A stretch of 34,977 bases of DNA, taken from contig QCIR01000012.1 of assembly GCA_003216575.1 (NCBI GenBank), forward strand, positions 1 through 34,977, in the 5' to 3' direction. Origin of the DNA: Prochlorococcus sp. AG-402-M23 (GTDB lineage Bacteria; Cyanobacteriota; Cyanobacteriia; PCC-6307; Cyanobiaceae). The position numbers and the translations under genes are program-made. Below, in pieces: positions 28,004-34,977 of the stretch (its first letter is position 1; the number at the start of each line of letters is the position of its first letter). The notes under the pieces were generated by a model, which worked only from the letters and a program-made list of their open reading frames with translations, had not been told where the DNA came from and searched no databases.

Positions 28004-28070
28004 AGACTAGGACTTTAACCTACTCCTCCTAGTTATAAAAATATCCTAACACAGGATAACTTTTCTTTTT
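28004..28070 (+). ncRNA. Candidate small RNA or dapL leader with CUCCUCC and terminator-like end
   Basis: GACTAGGA (28005-28012) pairs with TCCTAGTT (28027-28034), with a CTCCTCC stretch at 28023-28029 that is complementary to Shine-Dalgarno sequences. It is followed by a second hairpin, TATCCT (28042-28047) with AGGATA (28053-28058), then a T-rich tail to 28070, like a weak terminator. A TATAAT at 27934-27939 could start a transcript near 27946. This could be a small RNA of about 125 bases or an attenuator in front of dapL. The remaining 28071-28186 shows nothing else. Confidence 0.35.
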
Positions 28071-28186
28071 GCTTGCTTTGAAATTAAGGTTATTTGGAAA
28101 TTATTTATTAATTCTAGAATCGTCTATCTTTGAAGATTTGAAGGGGTTTAAGGGCTTATCCTGAAATAAATAATGGCGATTTTCAA

Positions 28187-29410
28187 GTGCTACAAGTAAA
28201 TGCTGACTACCTCAAATTAAAAGCAGGTTACCTTTTCCCAGAGATTTCTAGAAGAATTAAAGACTTTAAATCTAAAAATCCAGAAAGTGATTTAATTCGC
28301 TTAGGAATTGGAGATGTGACTGAACCACTGCCTTTAGCTTGTCGTCAAGCAATGAAGATGGCTATTGACGAAATGGGAACAAAGGATGGTTTTAGGGGCT
28401 ATGGCCCAGAGCAAGGATATCAATGGCTTCGTGAATGTATTTCGGAAAATGATTATTTATCGCGAGGTTCTGAGATTTCAGCAGATGAAATCTTTATTTC
28501 AGATGGCTCAAAATGTGATAGCAGCAATATTTTAGATATTCTTGGCAAGGGAAATAAGATAGCAGTAACAGATCCTGTATATCCTGTATATGTAGATACT
28601 AATGTTATGACAGGGAGAACAGGAGAAGTTAATGCAGTAGGCGAATATCAAGGTTTAAGTTATATCCCAATTAATTCAGAAAATGGTTTTGAAGCGGAAA
28701 TCCCAAAAGAAAAATTTGATATAATCTATCTTTGTTTTCCTAATAACCCAACTGGGGCAGTAGCTACTAAGGATCAATTAACATCTTGGGTTAAATATGC
28801 AAAGAAAAATAATTCTTTGATTCTTTTTGATGCAGCTTATGAGGCTTTTATCAAAGATGAGTCGATTCCTCATTCTATTTATGAAATTGAAGGAGCTAAA
28901 GATTGTGCAATTGAGTTTCGTTCTTTTTCAAAAAATGCAGGTTTCACTGGAACAAGATGTGCTTTTACAGTTATTCCTAAATCTCTAAAAGGTAACGCAG
29001 GTTCAGAAGAAGTTGACCTGTGGTCTTTGTGGAATCGTCGTCAAAGTACCAAATTCAATGGCGTAAGTTATATTGTGCAGAGAGGAGCGGAGGCTGTTTA
29101 CTCTAAAGAAGGTCAACAGCAAATTAATAGATTGGTAAGTTTTTATATGGATAATGCTCAAATTATTAAAAAACATCTTACTTCTGCAGGATTTGAAGTC
29201 TTTGGGGCGATTAATGCCCCCTATGCATGGATAAAAACACCGGAAACAATGAGTTCCTGGGATTTCTTTGATTTCTTGCTTGAAAACGCAAATGTTGTTG
29301 GTACCCCAGGAAGTGGGTTTGGGGCTGCGGGAGAAGGCTATTTTCGCTTGTCAGCTTTTAACACTAGAGAAAATGTAGAGAAAGCTATGCAAAGGATAGT
29401 AAAATCGTAA
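28187..29410 (+). CDS. dapL: LL-diaminopimelate aminotransferase
   Basis: A 407-residue PLP-dependent class I/II aminotransferase that converts tetrahydrodipicolinate to LL-diaminopimelate in one step. It makes lysine and the peptidoglycan cross-linking residue without acylated intermediates. [16 protein letters not shown] is the DapL N-terminus. CFPNNPTGA and [12 protein letters not shown], with Lys249 forming the PLP Schiff base, are present. The start is GTG 28187; there is no ATG in this frame nearby. Its TAA overlaps the ATG of clpS (shared base 29410), a translational-coupling arrangement. Confidence 0.96.
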   Translation: MLQVNADYLKLKAGYLFPEISRRIKDFKSKNPESDLIRLGIGDVTEPLPLACRQAMKMAIDEMGTKDGFRGYGPEQGYQWLRECISENDYLSRGSEISADEIFISDGSKCDSSNILDILGKGNKIAVTDPVYPVYVDTNVMTGRTGEVNAVGEYQGLSYIPINSENGFEAEIPKEKFDIIYLCFPNNPTGAVATKDQLTSWVKYAKKNNSLILFDAAYEAFIKDESIPHSIYEIEGAKDCAIEFRSFSKNAGFTGTRCAFTVIPKSLKGNAGSEEVDLWSLWNRRQSTKFNGVSYIVQRGAEAVYSKEGQQQINRLVSFYMDNAQIIKKHLTSAGFEVFGAINAPYAWIKTPETMSSWDFFDFLLENANVVGTPGSGFGAAGEGYFRLSAFNTRENVEKAMQRIVKS

Positions 29411-29781
29411 TGCATGATCTCATGGTAAGTTCTTTTTTAAAGAGTGCTATTCATCCTGACAGTTTAATTATGGTTGATTCTGTAAATCAAACTGATGGAG
29501 ACACTGCTGTTATTGATCGGGAAGTTCAGCGAGTAAGAAAAGTATCTCCCAAATACAAGGTTTTACTTCATAATGATCCAGTTAATACAATGGATTATGT
29601 CGTAGAAACCTTAAGGCAAGTGGTTCCCCAATTAAGTGAACAGGATGCTATGAATATTATGTTAGAGACTCACAATACTGGTATTGGACTTGTGATTGTT
29701 TGCGATTTAGAACCAGCTGAATTTTATTCTGAGTCTTTAAAGGCAAAAGGTTTAACAAGTACAATTGAATTAGAAAGCTGA
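29410..29781 (+). CDS. clpS: ATP-dependent Clp protease adaptor ClpS
   Basis: A 123-residue protein with a variable N-terminal extension (about residues 1-45) and the ClpS fold at KVLLHNDPVNTMDYVVETL through IVCDLEPAEFY. ClpS delivers N-end-rule substrates to ClpAP/ClpCP. The HNDPVNTMDYV segment forms the N-degron pocket. The start at ATG 29410 overlaps the dapL stop; later ATGs (29422 and 29470) are possible. Cyanobacteria often have two ClpS forms, and I cannot tell which this is without comparison. The link with dapL looks like operon packing rather than function. Confidence 0.88.
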   Translation: MHDLMVSSFLKSAIHPDSLIMVDSVNQTDGDTAVIDREVQRVRKVSPKYKVLLHNDPVNTMDYVVETLRQVVPQLSEQDAMNIMLETHNTGIGLVIVCDLEPAEFYSESLKAKGLTSTIELES

Positions 29782-29813
29782 AATCTTCAATCAACATTTT
29801 TTGGGATAGGTGG

Positions 29814-30677
29814 TTGCGTCAAGAGATGCAATGGATACCCACAATTACTTTGTTTGTGTTCCTTTATCCTGCAGGATGGTTCATCAGTCATTTTTTTTAT
29901 ATTTTTAATCGGGAGATTAGTTCAAATAATTTAAGGATAATAGGTACGATATTATCATTCTCTTTTTTTTTAATTCTTTTACCTAGCTGGGCACGAATCA
30001 GATGGAAAACTAATCATTTGTTTTCATCTTTTGGATTAGATTTTAAAAACAAATTCAGATCAATAAAAACCTTTCTGTGTGGATTTATATTTTCATTTTT
30101 TCTTTTATTTGTGTTTTGTCTTTATGTTTTTTTATGTGGTTGGGTTGAAAGTTTTAATACTATTAAAATTGGAGAATTATTAAATGCCATATTGTTAATA
30201 GTAGGTATTGTTTCAGCCGAAGAAATCATTTTTCGAGGGTGGTTAATGGAGGAAATGGTCCTTTTGTTTGGTTTGAGGAGAGGAGTTATTTTTCAATCTG
30301 CAATTTTTAGTCTCGCCCATTTCAGATCTGATATTGGACTATTAGCTTTATTTCCTTTCTTAACTGGTCTTTTTCTTTTTGGGTTAGTTCTAACTTTAAG
30401 ACGTACAATTGATAACGGATCTTTATTAGGTTGTATAGGTTTACACGGAGGTTTGGTAGGTATTTGGTATCTTATTGATTCGGGAATGGTTGTTTTTTAT
30501 ATTGATACTCCTTATTATTTTTTAGGTCCAAGCAAATCTATGGTTAATCCAATAGGTAGTGTTATAGGCTTAACAATCTTATTAATTACTATATTTTTTC
30601 AAAGAAGGCTTTTCGTAAGAACTGGACGATTTTTAGCTTCAACAGTTAATGCTTCATTTAAAGATGAAACTCCATAA
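29814..30677 (+). CDS. CPBP family intramembrane protease
   Basis: A 287-residue protein with about eight membrane helices and the CPBP/Abi (type II CAAX prenyl endopeptidase-like) motifs: SAEEIIFRG with Glu136-Glu137 and Arg141, SLAHFR with His169, and GLHGG with His211. These residues are intact, so an active glutamic-type intramembrane peptidase is expected. In cyanobacteria and plastids such proteins act in thylakoid or chloroplast membranes, but the substrate here is unknown. The start is TTG 29814; ATG 29826 is an alternative, and upstream codons (FWDRWL) could extend it. The last 79 bp overlap the end of the convergent radical SAM gene. Confidence 0.85.
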   Translation: MRQEMQWIPTITLFVFLYPAGWFISHFFYIFNREISSNNLRIIGTILSFSFFLILLPSWARIRWKTNHLFSSFGLDFKNKFRSIKTFLCGFIFSFFLLFVFCLYVFLCGWVESFNTIKIGELLNAILLIVGIVSAEEIIFRGWLMEEMVLLFGLRRGVIFQSAIFSLAHFRSDIGLLALFPFLTGLFLFGLVLTLRRTIDNGSLLGCIGLHGGLVGIWYLIDSGMVVFYIDTPYYFLGPSKSMVNPIGSVIGLTILLITIFFQRRLFVRTGRFLASTVNASFKDETP

Positions 30678-32212
30678 TCTCTTTCTAACAAGTTCATAAC
30701 TGTTCTTCCAAAATCATTTGGATTTTTATCAAAGGCTTCTAGACATATACGCCCAAATTCTTTACCCATTGGCTCTGGATTCCAGAGTAGTTTTCGCGCA
30801 GTCCAAGGCATCAAACTCATTGGGTTATAACCATGTTTTAGAAGGCCATTTTTAAGTCCATATTCTTCTAGTAATGTATGAGGTTGAAGTCCTATGAAAA
30901 ATATTGAAGGCTCAACAATATCAGCTCCAAAGATCCTTTCTAATTCTCTATGGTAAGCAACTGTTTGTTTTATTGTTTCCGGACGTTCATCGATAACATT
31001 GAATGAATAATTGACCGAAACTTGGTCCTTAAAACCTGCTTTTGCTAGAAGTTCGCAATTTCTTAGAACGGTTTTTAAGTTGTATCCCATTTTCATTTTT
31101 CTTACAAGTTCCTGTGAACCTGAAGTGATTCCAATTTCGAAATAGCTCATACCTGTTCGAACCATTAATTCTGCTAATTCTTCATCTAAGTTGTCTGCTC
31201 GTATATATGCGGCCCAATGAATATCATGCAACCCTTCGTCTTGTATAGATTTAAGAATATCTTTGGCATTTTGAATATGTCCTTTGGAGGGTATGAATTG
31301 CGCATCAGTAAACCAAAAGCCTCGAACACCAAGCTTGTAGAGTTGCTTAATTTCATTAATAACTTCGTTTACAGGATTAATTCTTACTTTTTTACCTTCA
31401 ATAACAGTATAAATGCAATAACAGCAGTTATGAGGACAACCTCTCTTGGTTTGAACCCCTATATAGAAGTCGCCACCATCTAAATACCATTTAAATTCAG
31501 GCCATATTGATTTTATGTAAGTATAATCACATGCAGTTTTAATTATATTATTTGGTTTTTCATGGATAAGTTTTTCTCTGGGTAACTCACCCACTACAAA
31601 ACATCTTTCATCAGTAATTGATTCATCTCTAATTAATTTTTCTAATAATAATTCTCCCTCCCCTAGCGAAATAATAGTTCCTTTTGGAAGTGATTTTTTT
31701 AATTGATTATAAAAAACACTAACTGCTCCACCACCAACTATTGCATTGGCATTTGGCTTGAAATTTTTTGCATACTTTAAGCCTTTCTTGATTAATTTTT
31801 GGTTTCTCCAAATTTCTCCATAATGACTTTTCATTAGTTGAAAACCACCTAAAGCACCTCTAATTTTTTTTAGAGGATTGCGAGCATAAAAAACTTCAAA
31901 TGAATTTTGTAATGGATTTCCTCCTCTTCCATCAACAGGAGCATAGATCTGTATATCTCTCCAGGAAAAAACTATAAGTGTAGGTTCGAAATTTTTTATA
32001 CTATTTAATAATATTCTTTCGACATCTAATATGGGTAAGGATGCTAAATCTACGATTAATTGTTGAATTTCTGGGAAACATTTATGAACATGATCAGCTA
32101 AATAAATTGGTCCAATTGGAAATATTGGATTGCAAGGCAGCCTGACATACAAAATATTGACCTCTGATTTAGGTCCAAGAAGATTTGATTCATAGGCCGA
32201 ATTAGCGTTCAT
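30599..32212 (-). CDS. B12-binding-domain radical SAM protein (BchE/PhpK-like)
   Basis: A 537-residue protein. The N-terminal region (to about residue 220) has the layout of a cobalamin-binding domain (VNILYVRLPCNPIFPIGPIYLA, IVGGGAVS, ISLGEGE). The usual D-x-H-x-x-G cobalt-ligating motif is not evident. The radical SAM core starts at CPHNCCYC (Cys259, Cys263, Cys266) and includes the FTDAQF and SYFEIGITSG segments. Cobalamin radical SAM enzymes carry out methylations or ring closures such as BchE. Relatives in cyanobacteria are often annotated PhpK-like P-methyltransferase, which is only a family label. ATG 32212 is preferred over TTG 32233. The C-terminus overlaps the CPBP gene. Confidence 0.75.
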   Translation of the reverse strand: MNANSAYESNLLGPKSEVNILYVRLPCNPIFPIGPIYLADHVHKCFPEIQQLIVDLASLPILDVERILLNSIKNFEPTLIVFSWRDIQIYAPVDGRGGNPLQNSFEVFYARNPLKKIRGALGGFQLMKSHYGEIWRNQKLIKKGLKYAKNFKPNANAIVGGGAVSVFYNQLKKSLPKGTIISLGEGELLLEKLIRDESITDERCFVVGELPREKLIHEKPNNIIKTACDYTYIKSIWPEFKWYLDGGDFYIGVQTKRGCPHNCCYCIYTVIEGKKVRINPVNEVINEIKQLYKLGVRGFWFTDAQFIPSKGHIQNAKDILKSIQDEGLHDIHWAAYIRADNLDEELAELMVRTGMSYFEIGITSGSQELVRKMKMGYNLKTVLRNCELLAKAGFKDQVSVNYSFNVIDERPETIKQTVAYHRELERIFGADIVEPSIFFIGLQPHTLLEEYGLKNGLLKHGYNPMSLMPWTARKLLWNPEPMGKEFGRICLEAFDKNPNDFGRTVMNLLERDYGVSSLNEALTVEAKNRPVLTKSLL

Positions 32213-32451
32213 CAGAACATCTATTACTAACAAAAAGAATTACTCAGATTTAAACATTAACAATATGTTGACCTTTTTGATTGAAAATCAGATTAATCCT
32301 TAAAATTAGGAAAATCAAAGATGGTCTCAAATATAGTCAAAACCTAGTTATAGCAATCATCTTTTTGTGTTTTTGCAAACTGTAAAATAATAATTTAATT
32401 CAAACGCAAAAAATAGAGCAGACTAAAGAAAATAGATTTAATGCTTGGATT

Positions 32452-32970
32452 ATGAATCCTCCAATGACTTTGATCATATACATACTCAGTGGAGCTGCTT
32501 TAGGAAGTTTGATGCTGCTTAGTGGTATCCCTGCTGCTCCTCTTCTTGGCTCGATTTTAGCCGCAGGATGCTTGAGCATAAGTGGTCAATTTGAAGCAGC
32601 TCAATGGCCCATTGGGACCAAAACTTTACTGGGAATTGGTGTAGGGACTGTTATTGGTACGGGTATTAATCGCGATACTCTTTCAGAGTTACAAACCTTG
32701 TGGAAGCCAGCAATTTTAATTACCGTAACTTTGATTCTGACGGGTCTATTTGTAGGATTTCTAGTCGTCCGATTATTTGGAGTTGATCCTTTGATCGCTT
32801 TACTTGGCTCAGCACCTGGAGGAACTCTCGGTATGAGCTTGGTAGGTGCTGAACTAGGAGTAGGAGCTGCAGTGGCAGCAATTCATGCTTTTAGATTAAT
32901 TGCAGTTTTATTAATTACCCCAGCTGTTGTCAAATATTTAGCTCCGCTAGGTGTAATCAAAGTTAATTAG
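32452..32970 (+). CDS. AbrB-family membrane protein (half-length)
   Basis: A 172-residue hydrophobic protein matching one copy of the membrane AbrB-duplication unit: LSGIPAAPLLGSILAA, GVGTVIGTGI and LLGSAPGGTLGMSLVGAELG are the family blocks. Five to six membrane helices are expected. Many bacterial members (for example AbrB, an ammonia monooxygenase-linked label) have two tandem copies in about 350 residues. Cyanobacteria often carry one copy, sometimes with a second, separate half elsewhere. No transport substrate is established. Not the DNA-binding cyAbrB. No close partner gene is visible. Confidence 0.75.
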   Translation: MNPPMTLIIYILSGAALGSLMLLSGIPAAPLLGSILAAGCLSISGQFEAAQWPIGTKTLLGIGVGTVIGTGINRDTLSELQTLWKPAILITVTLILTGLFVGFLVVRLFGVDPLIALLGSAPGGTLGMSLVGAELGVGAAVAAIHAFRLIAVLLITPAVVKYLAPLGVIKVN

Positions 32971-33024
32971 TAATTAATTGACTACGAATTCAATTAACAA
33001 ATTAATAAATACGACTTGTTGATT

Positions 33025-33249
33025 TTACAAGATTTTCCAAACAGAATTTTTGGGTATTTCAGGCTCTTTATATTTATCCAATGGCTCTGTTGTACAGATT
33101 CGCCAATCAGGTATACGGCATGTTACGTATGATGGACTTTGAATAAGAACACCTGGATTTTCATCTTTTGTGTAAGTAAATCCTCCTTTCCAAGACCCTC
33201 CTCCTTTTAGAGAGCCTTTAAACCATACCCAACAGTTTTCTCTTTCCAT
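33025..33249 (-). CDS. Small conserved hypothetical protein downstream of rpsU
   Basis: A 74-residue soluble protein, rich in W, G and K (WVWFKGSLKGGGSWKGGF) and with three cysteines. No signal peptide or membrane segment. I do not recognise a domain with certainty; the W-F-x-G-S-x-x-G-G pattern looks conserved rather than random. It lies 56 bp after the rpsU stop on the same strand and may be co-transcribed with it. No terminator is obvious between the two. Confidence 0.55.
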   Translation of the reverse strand: MERENCWVWFKGSLKGGGSWKGGFTYTKDENPGVLIQSPSYVTCRIPDWRICTTEPLDKYKEPEIPKNSVWKIL

Positions 33250-33305
33250 TAAGTAAAGCCAGACGAGTCTTCGATAATTTTAAGGTTTAGGATTTTTCAA
33301 TTTGT

Positions 33306-33482
33306 TTACCTTCTTCTGCTTCGGCGTCTTTGTTGTAATTTACGCTTATATTTTTCAACAGGAGTTTCATGATGCCTCAGGCGCTTTAATTCTCCAAAGA
33401 TTCCGGCTTTGGAAACCTGACGTTTAAAACGACGAAGTGCTGATTCAATGCCTTCGTTTTCTCCAACAGTTACTTGAGTCAA
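33306..33482 (-). CDS. rpsU: 30S ribosomal protein S21
   Basis: A 58-residue protein: [20 protein letters not shown] through [19 protein letters not shown], ending in a basic tail (QQRRRSRRR). This is the S21 family, a small subunit protein involved in translation initiation. The start codon is TTG at 33482, and the stop is TAA at 33306-33308. In several cyanobacteria rpsU follows an rbp RNA-binding gene on the same strand; here the RRM gene is next door but divergent. Confidence 0.95.
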   Translation of the reverse strand: MTQVTVGENEGIESALRRFKRQVSKAGIFGELKRLRHHETPVEKYKRKLQQRRRSRRR

Positions 33483-33641
33483 AAAGATTAAAAATTCTAT
33501 TTATTAATTTTACAGGACGATAAAGCAAATTTATGGTTTGACCTTTTTGGGAGAAAAAGATCTAGAATATTTTTTGAATTATCCAAATAGCTTTCTTCAA
33601 GTTTTGGTTTGTTAGCCAAATTATTGAGGTTTTCTCATTTC

Positions 33642-33671
33642 CGGACCATTCATTATTACTTTATTGGTCCG
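33642..33671 (+). promoter_or_regulatory. Inverted repeat in front of the RRM gene
   Basis: CGGACCA (33642-33648) pairs with TGGTCCG (33665-33671), ending seven bases before the ATG of the RRM gene. It may be a leader hairpin or an operator. The rest of 33483-33678 between rpsU and this gene is AT-rich and should hold both promoters. Confidence 0.4.
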
Positions 33672-33678
33672 TTATCCA

Positions 33679-33927
33679 ATGACTATTTACATCGGAAATC
33701 TTTCATTTGATGCTGAGATAGAAGATATTGTTGGTGTTTTTAGCACTTATGGAGAAGTTACTAATTGTAAGTTGCCACTAGAAAGGGAAACCGGTAGAAA
33801 AAGAGGTTTCGCTTTCGTTGATATGGGCGACGAAGCTCAAGAACAAAAAGCAATTGATGATCTTCAAGATGTTGAATGGATGGGTAGAGCTATCAGAGTT
33901 ACAAAAGCTAGACCTAAAAATAGTTGA
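33679..33927 (+). CDS. RRM-type RNA-binding protein (cyanobacterial Rbp)
   Basis: An 82-residue protein with one RNA recognition motif. RNP2 is IYIGNL (residues 3-8) and RNP1 is RGFAFVDM (42-49), with the aromatic residues that stack on RNA bases. It ends ARPKNS and has no glycine-rich tail, so it is the short type of cyanobacterial Rbp. Such proteins are linked to cold response and, in some species, mRNA localisation at the thylakoid. ATG 33679 is chosen; the in-frame TTG at 33664 adds five unlikely residues and would include the hairpin. Confidence 0.93.
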   Translation: MTIYIGNLSFDAEIEDIVGVFSTYGEVTNCKLPLERETGRKRGFAFVDMGDEAQEQKAIDDLQDVEWMGRAIRVTKARPKNS

Positions 33928-34032
33928 TTTCAAAACATTTTTTTGATTATTTCCTTTGCACAACCTTTTAGGAACCTAATGAATGATATTTCTTGAAAAT
34001 TTAATTAATTTTAGATTTCAGTCTATTAGCTC

Positions 34033-34062
34033 TTAGAGCATTTTCTCAAATTAATGCTCTAA
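34033..34062 (+). repeat. 10-bp inverted repeat before small membrane protein gene
   Basis: TTAGAGCATT (34033-34042) and AATGCTCTAA (34053-34062) are exact reverse complements with a ten-base loop. The right arm ends at an in-frame ATG (34062), which argues that translation starts later at 34092. It could be a leader hairpin or an operator for the downstream gene, or a weak end signal for the RRM gene. Confidence 0.5.
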
Positions 34063-34091
34063 TGATTGGAGTTAAGAGCAATGACTTTTTA

Positions 34092-34364
34092 ATGATTTAC
34101 TCAACAATCCCTTTCTCAACAATCTCATTCGGGGGATTTAACCCTTTGGCTGCCATTGCAGGTCTAGTAATCTTTTTTCAAATCTCTCAAATTTACTATT
34201 ATGGATTGCCTGAGAATGAACCATCAGTTGAGCTTTCTGATTCAGGTTCTTATAGATACCTTCAAAAACAATTTATTGGTGTTCAAATAGTTACAGCTCT
34301 TATTGCAGCTTCAGTAATGCTTGCTGGTCCAGATAAGATTTTTTTCCCTTTTAAATATTTTTAA
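34092..34364 (+). CDS. Small membrane protein of unknown function
   Basis: A 90-residue protein with two membrane helices (about residues 18-36, LAAIAGLVIFFQISQIYYY, and 65-80, IVTALIAASVMLAG) joined by a polar loop (ENEPSVELSDSGSYRYLQ). I do not recognise the family. It lacks the ExxNGR chlorophyll-binding motif of high-light-inducible proteins. The start is uncertain: ATG 34062 would add ten residues but lies at the end of an inverted repeat. A good terminator at 34398-34427 supports it as a transcribed gene. Confidence 0.6.
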   Translation: MIYSTIPFSTISFGGFNPLAAIAGLVIFFQISQIYYYGLPENEPSVELSDSGSYRYLQKQFIGVQIVTALIAASVMLAGPDKIFFPFKYF

Positions 34365-34397
34365 AAATCAATTAAATAAAAGTAATTTAAATTTTAG

Positions 34398-34427
34398 AAA
34401 GGCAGCTACATTGGTTGCCTTTTTTTA
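34398..34427 (+). terminator. Rho-independent terminator of the small membrane protein gene
   Basis: AAAGGCAGC pairs with GTTGCCTTT (one G-T pair) around a seven-base loop and runs into seven or more T residues. It starts 34 bp after the stop codon at 34364. Confidence 0.85.
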
Positions 34428-34587
34428 CGGATGAAAAATGTCAATAACAGTGAATAAAATATTTTAAAAAAGATTTTTAATACGAGATTTTTTATTAGGA
34501 AGCATGGTCTTTAAATCACCATTTTGTTCGTAATGAACATCAACCTGTAAATTAGATGTTTTAAATAGTTTAGTTAAATTATTTATT

Positions 34588-34773
34588 ATGAATTTAAGTC
34601 AAAATAATTCTGAGAAATTTAAAGATAGAAGTGCTAAAAAAGAAAAAAATGTTCATACCGAAACAATTGAAAATCTTAGTTATTTATATCCAAATGGACA
34701 TCGTATTACACCTCAAATGGGATGGTTTAAAGTTAGTAGAGCTAGAGATTTGAAATCCGATTTCGTTGCATAA
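34588..34773 (+). CDS. Small hypothetical protein
   Basis: A 61-residue soluble protein with a K/N/E-rich N-terminal third, then NLSYLYPNGHRITPQMGWFK and VSRARDLKSDFVA. The aromatic and glycine/proline pattern of the second half suggests a folded or conserved segment. No domain recognised. No clear ribosome binding site precedes the ATG, but AAAGGAG follows the stop and may serve the next small gene. Prochlorococcus genomes have many small genes of this kind. Confidence 0.5.
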   Translation: MNLSQNNSEKFKDRSAKKEKNVHTETIENLSYLYPNGHRITPQMGWFKVSRARDLKSDFVA

Positions 34774-34803
34774 AGGAGAATAAATATTACTTATTGCTAA
34801 ACA

Positions 34804-34941
34804 ATGAAAAAAACTAATAGAACCTATAAGACTAACCCTGAGCCCTATGAGGATAGACTTAGATTAGAAAAGCTTGATCCTTATGAGGCACTAATTAAAT
34901 TAAACGTTCCTCTTGAGGAGACTAAAAAATCTATTGAATAA
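34804..34941 (+). CDS. Very small hypothetical protein
   Basis: A 45-residue charged protein starting MKKTNRTYKTNPEPYEDRLR and containing LEKLDPYEALIKLNVPLEET, with a predicted helical C-terminal half. I do not recognise it. It follows the 61-residue gene by 30 bp in the same direction; an AAAGGAG lies about 25-30 bases before the ATG, further than usual. A short, amphipathic, acidic/basic-balanced sequence with proline-tyrosine repeats (PEPYE, DPYEA) looks real rather than random. Confidence 0.45.
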   Translation: MKKTNRTYKTNPEPYEDRLRLEKLDPYEALIKLNVPLEETKKSIE

Positions 34942-34977
34942 TAAGATTTTTAATTTTCTTTATTATAAAGTTAAAAT

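Noticed and set aside
1-34977. Search for tRNA genes, CRISPR repeats, transposases, phage genes and defence systems
   Set aside because: No cloverleaf-like sequence, regularly spaced repeats, transposase or integrase motifs were seen; gene content is core cyanobacterial.

Overview
The window looks like a piece of a Prochlorococcus chromosome. The DNA is AT-rich and densely packed. It carries a cyanobacterial photosystem I cluster, a ferredoxin-dependent glutamate synthase, a cyanobacterial-type RNase E and an MPBQ/MSBQ methyltransferase. The gene order glutamate synthase / rpsL-rpsG-fusA-tuf-rpsJ, with very short intergenic gaps and many genes lacking a clear Shine-Dalgarno sequence, fits marine picocyanobacteria. 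A low-light Prochlorococcus (NATL-like) is my inference from general appearance, not something I could test.

Layout. 1-3265: a DMT-transporter fragment, a beta-lactamase-fold serine hydrolase divergent from an NlpC/P60 peptidase, a polyprenyl-type glycosyltransferase and a HEAT-repeat protein (envelope functions). 3401-8905: psaI-psaL converging on psaB-psaA, each side closed by a hairpin terminator. psaA is preceded by a long, strongly structured leader. 9534-12322: a CbiG-CobJ fusion for cobalamin synthesis and lipoyl synthase. 12325-17236 (minus): glutamate synthase followed by a YciI-like gene. 17516-22283: the str/S10 translation operon, with a GGTC/GACC repeat leader and a large hairpin between tuf and rpsJ. 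22344-25347: LON-domain protein, quinone methyltransferase, prephenate dehydratase (minus) and a DUF1997 protein. 25358-27807 (minus): rne-rnhB. 28187-30677: dapL-clpS and a CPBP membrane protease. 30599-32212 (minus): a B12-domain radical SAM enzyme whose end overlaps the protease gene. 32452-34941: an AbrB-type membrane protein, rpsU with a small hypothetical gene (minus), an RRM RNA-binding protein and three small unknown genes.

Most of the window is core housekeeping and photosynthesis. I see no CRISPR array, tRNA, rRNA, insertion sequence, phage region or defence island, and no clearly new multi-gene system. The parts most worth a second look are RNA-level: the psaA leader, the perfect 18-bp inverted repeat just upstream of the rne start, the rne-dapL intergenic region (small ORF and/or small RNA), the tuf-rpsJ hairpin, and an RNase E that keeps its C-terminal arginine-rich nonapeptide but lacks the two zinc-link cysteines.
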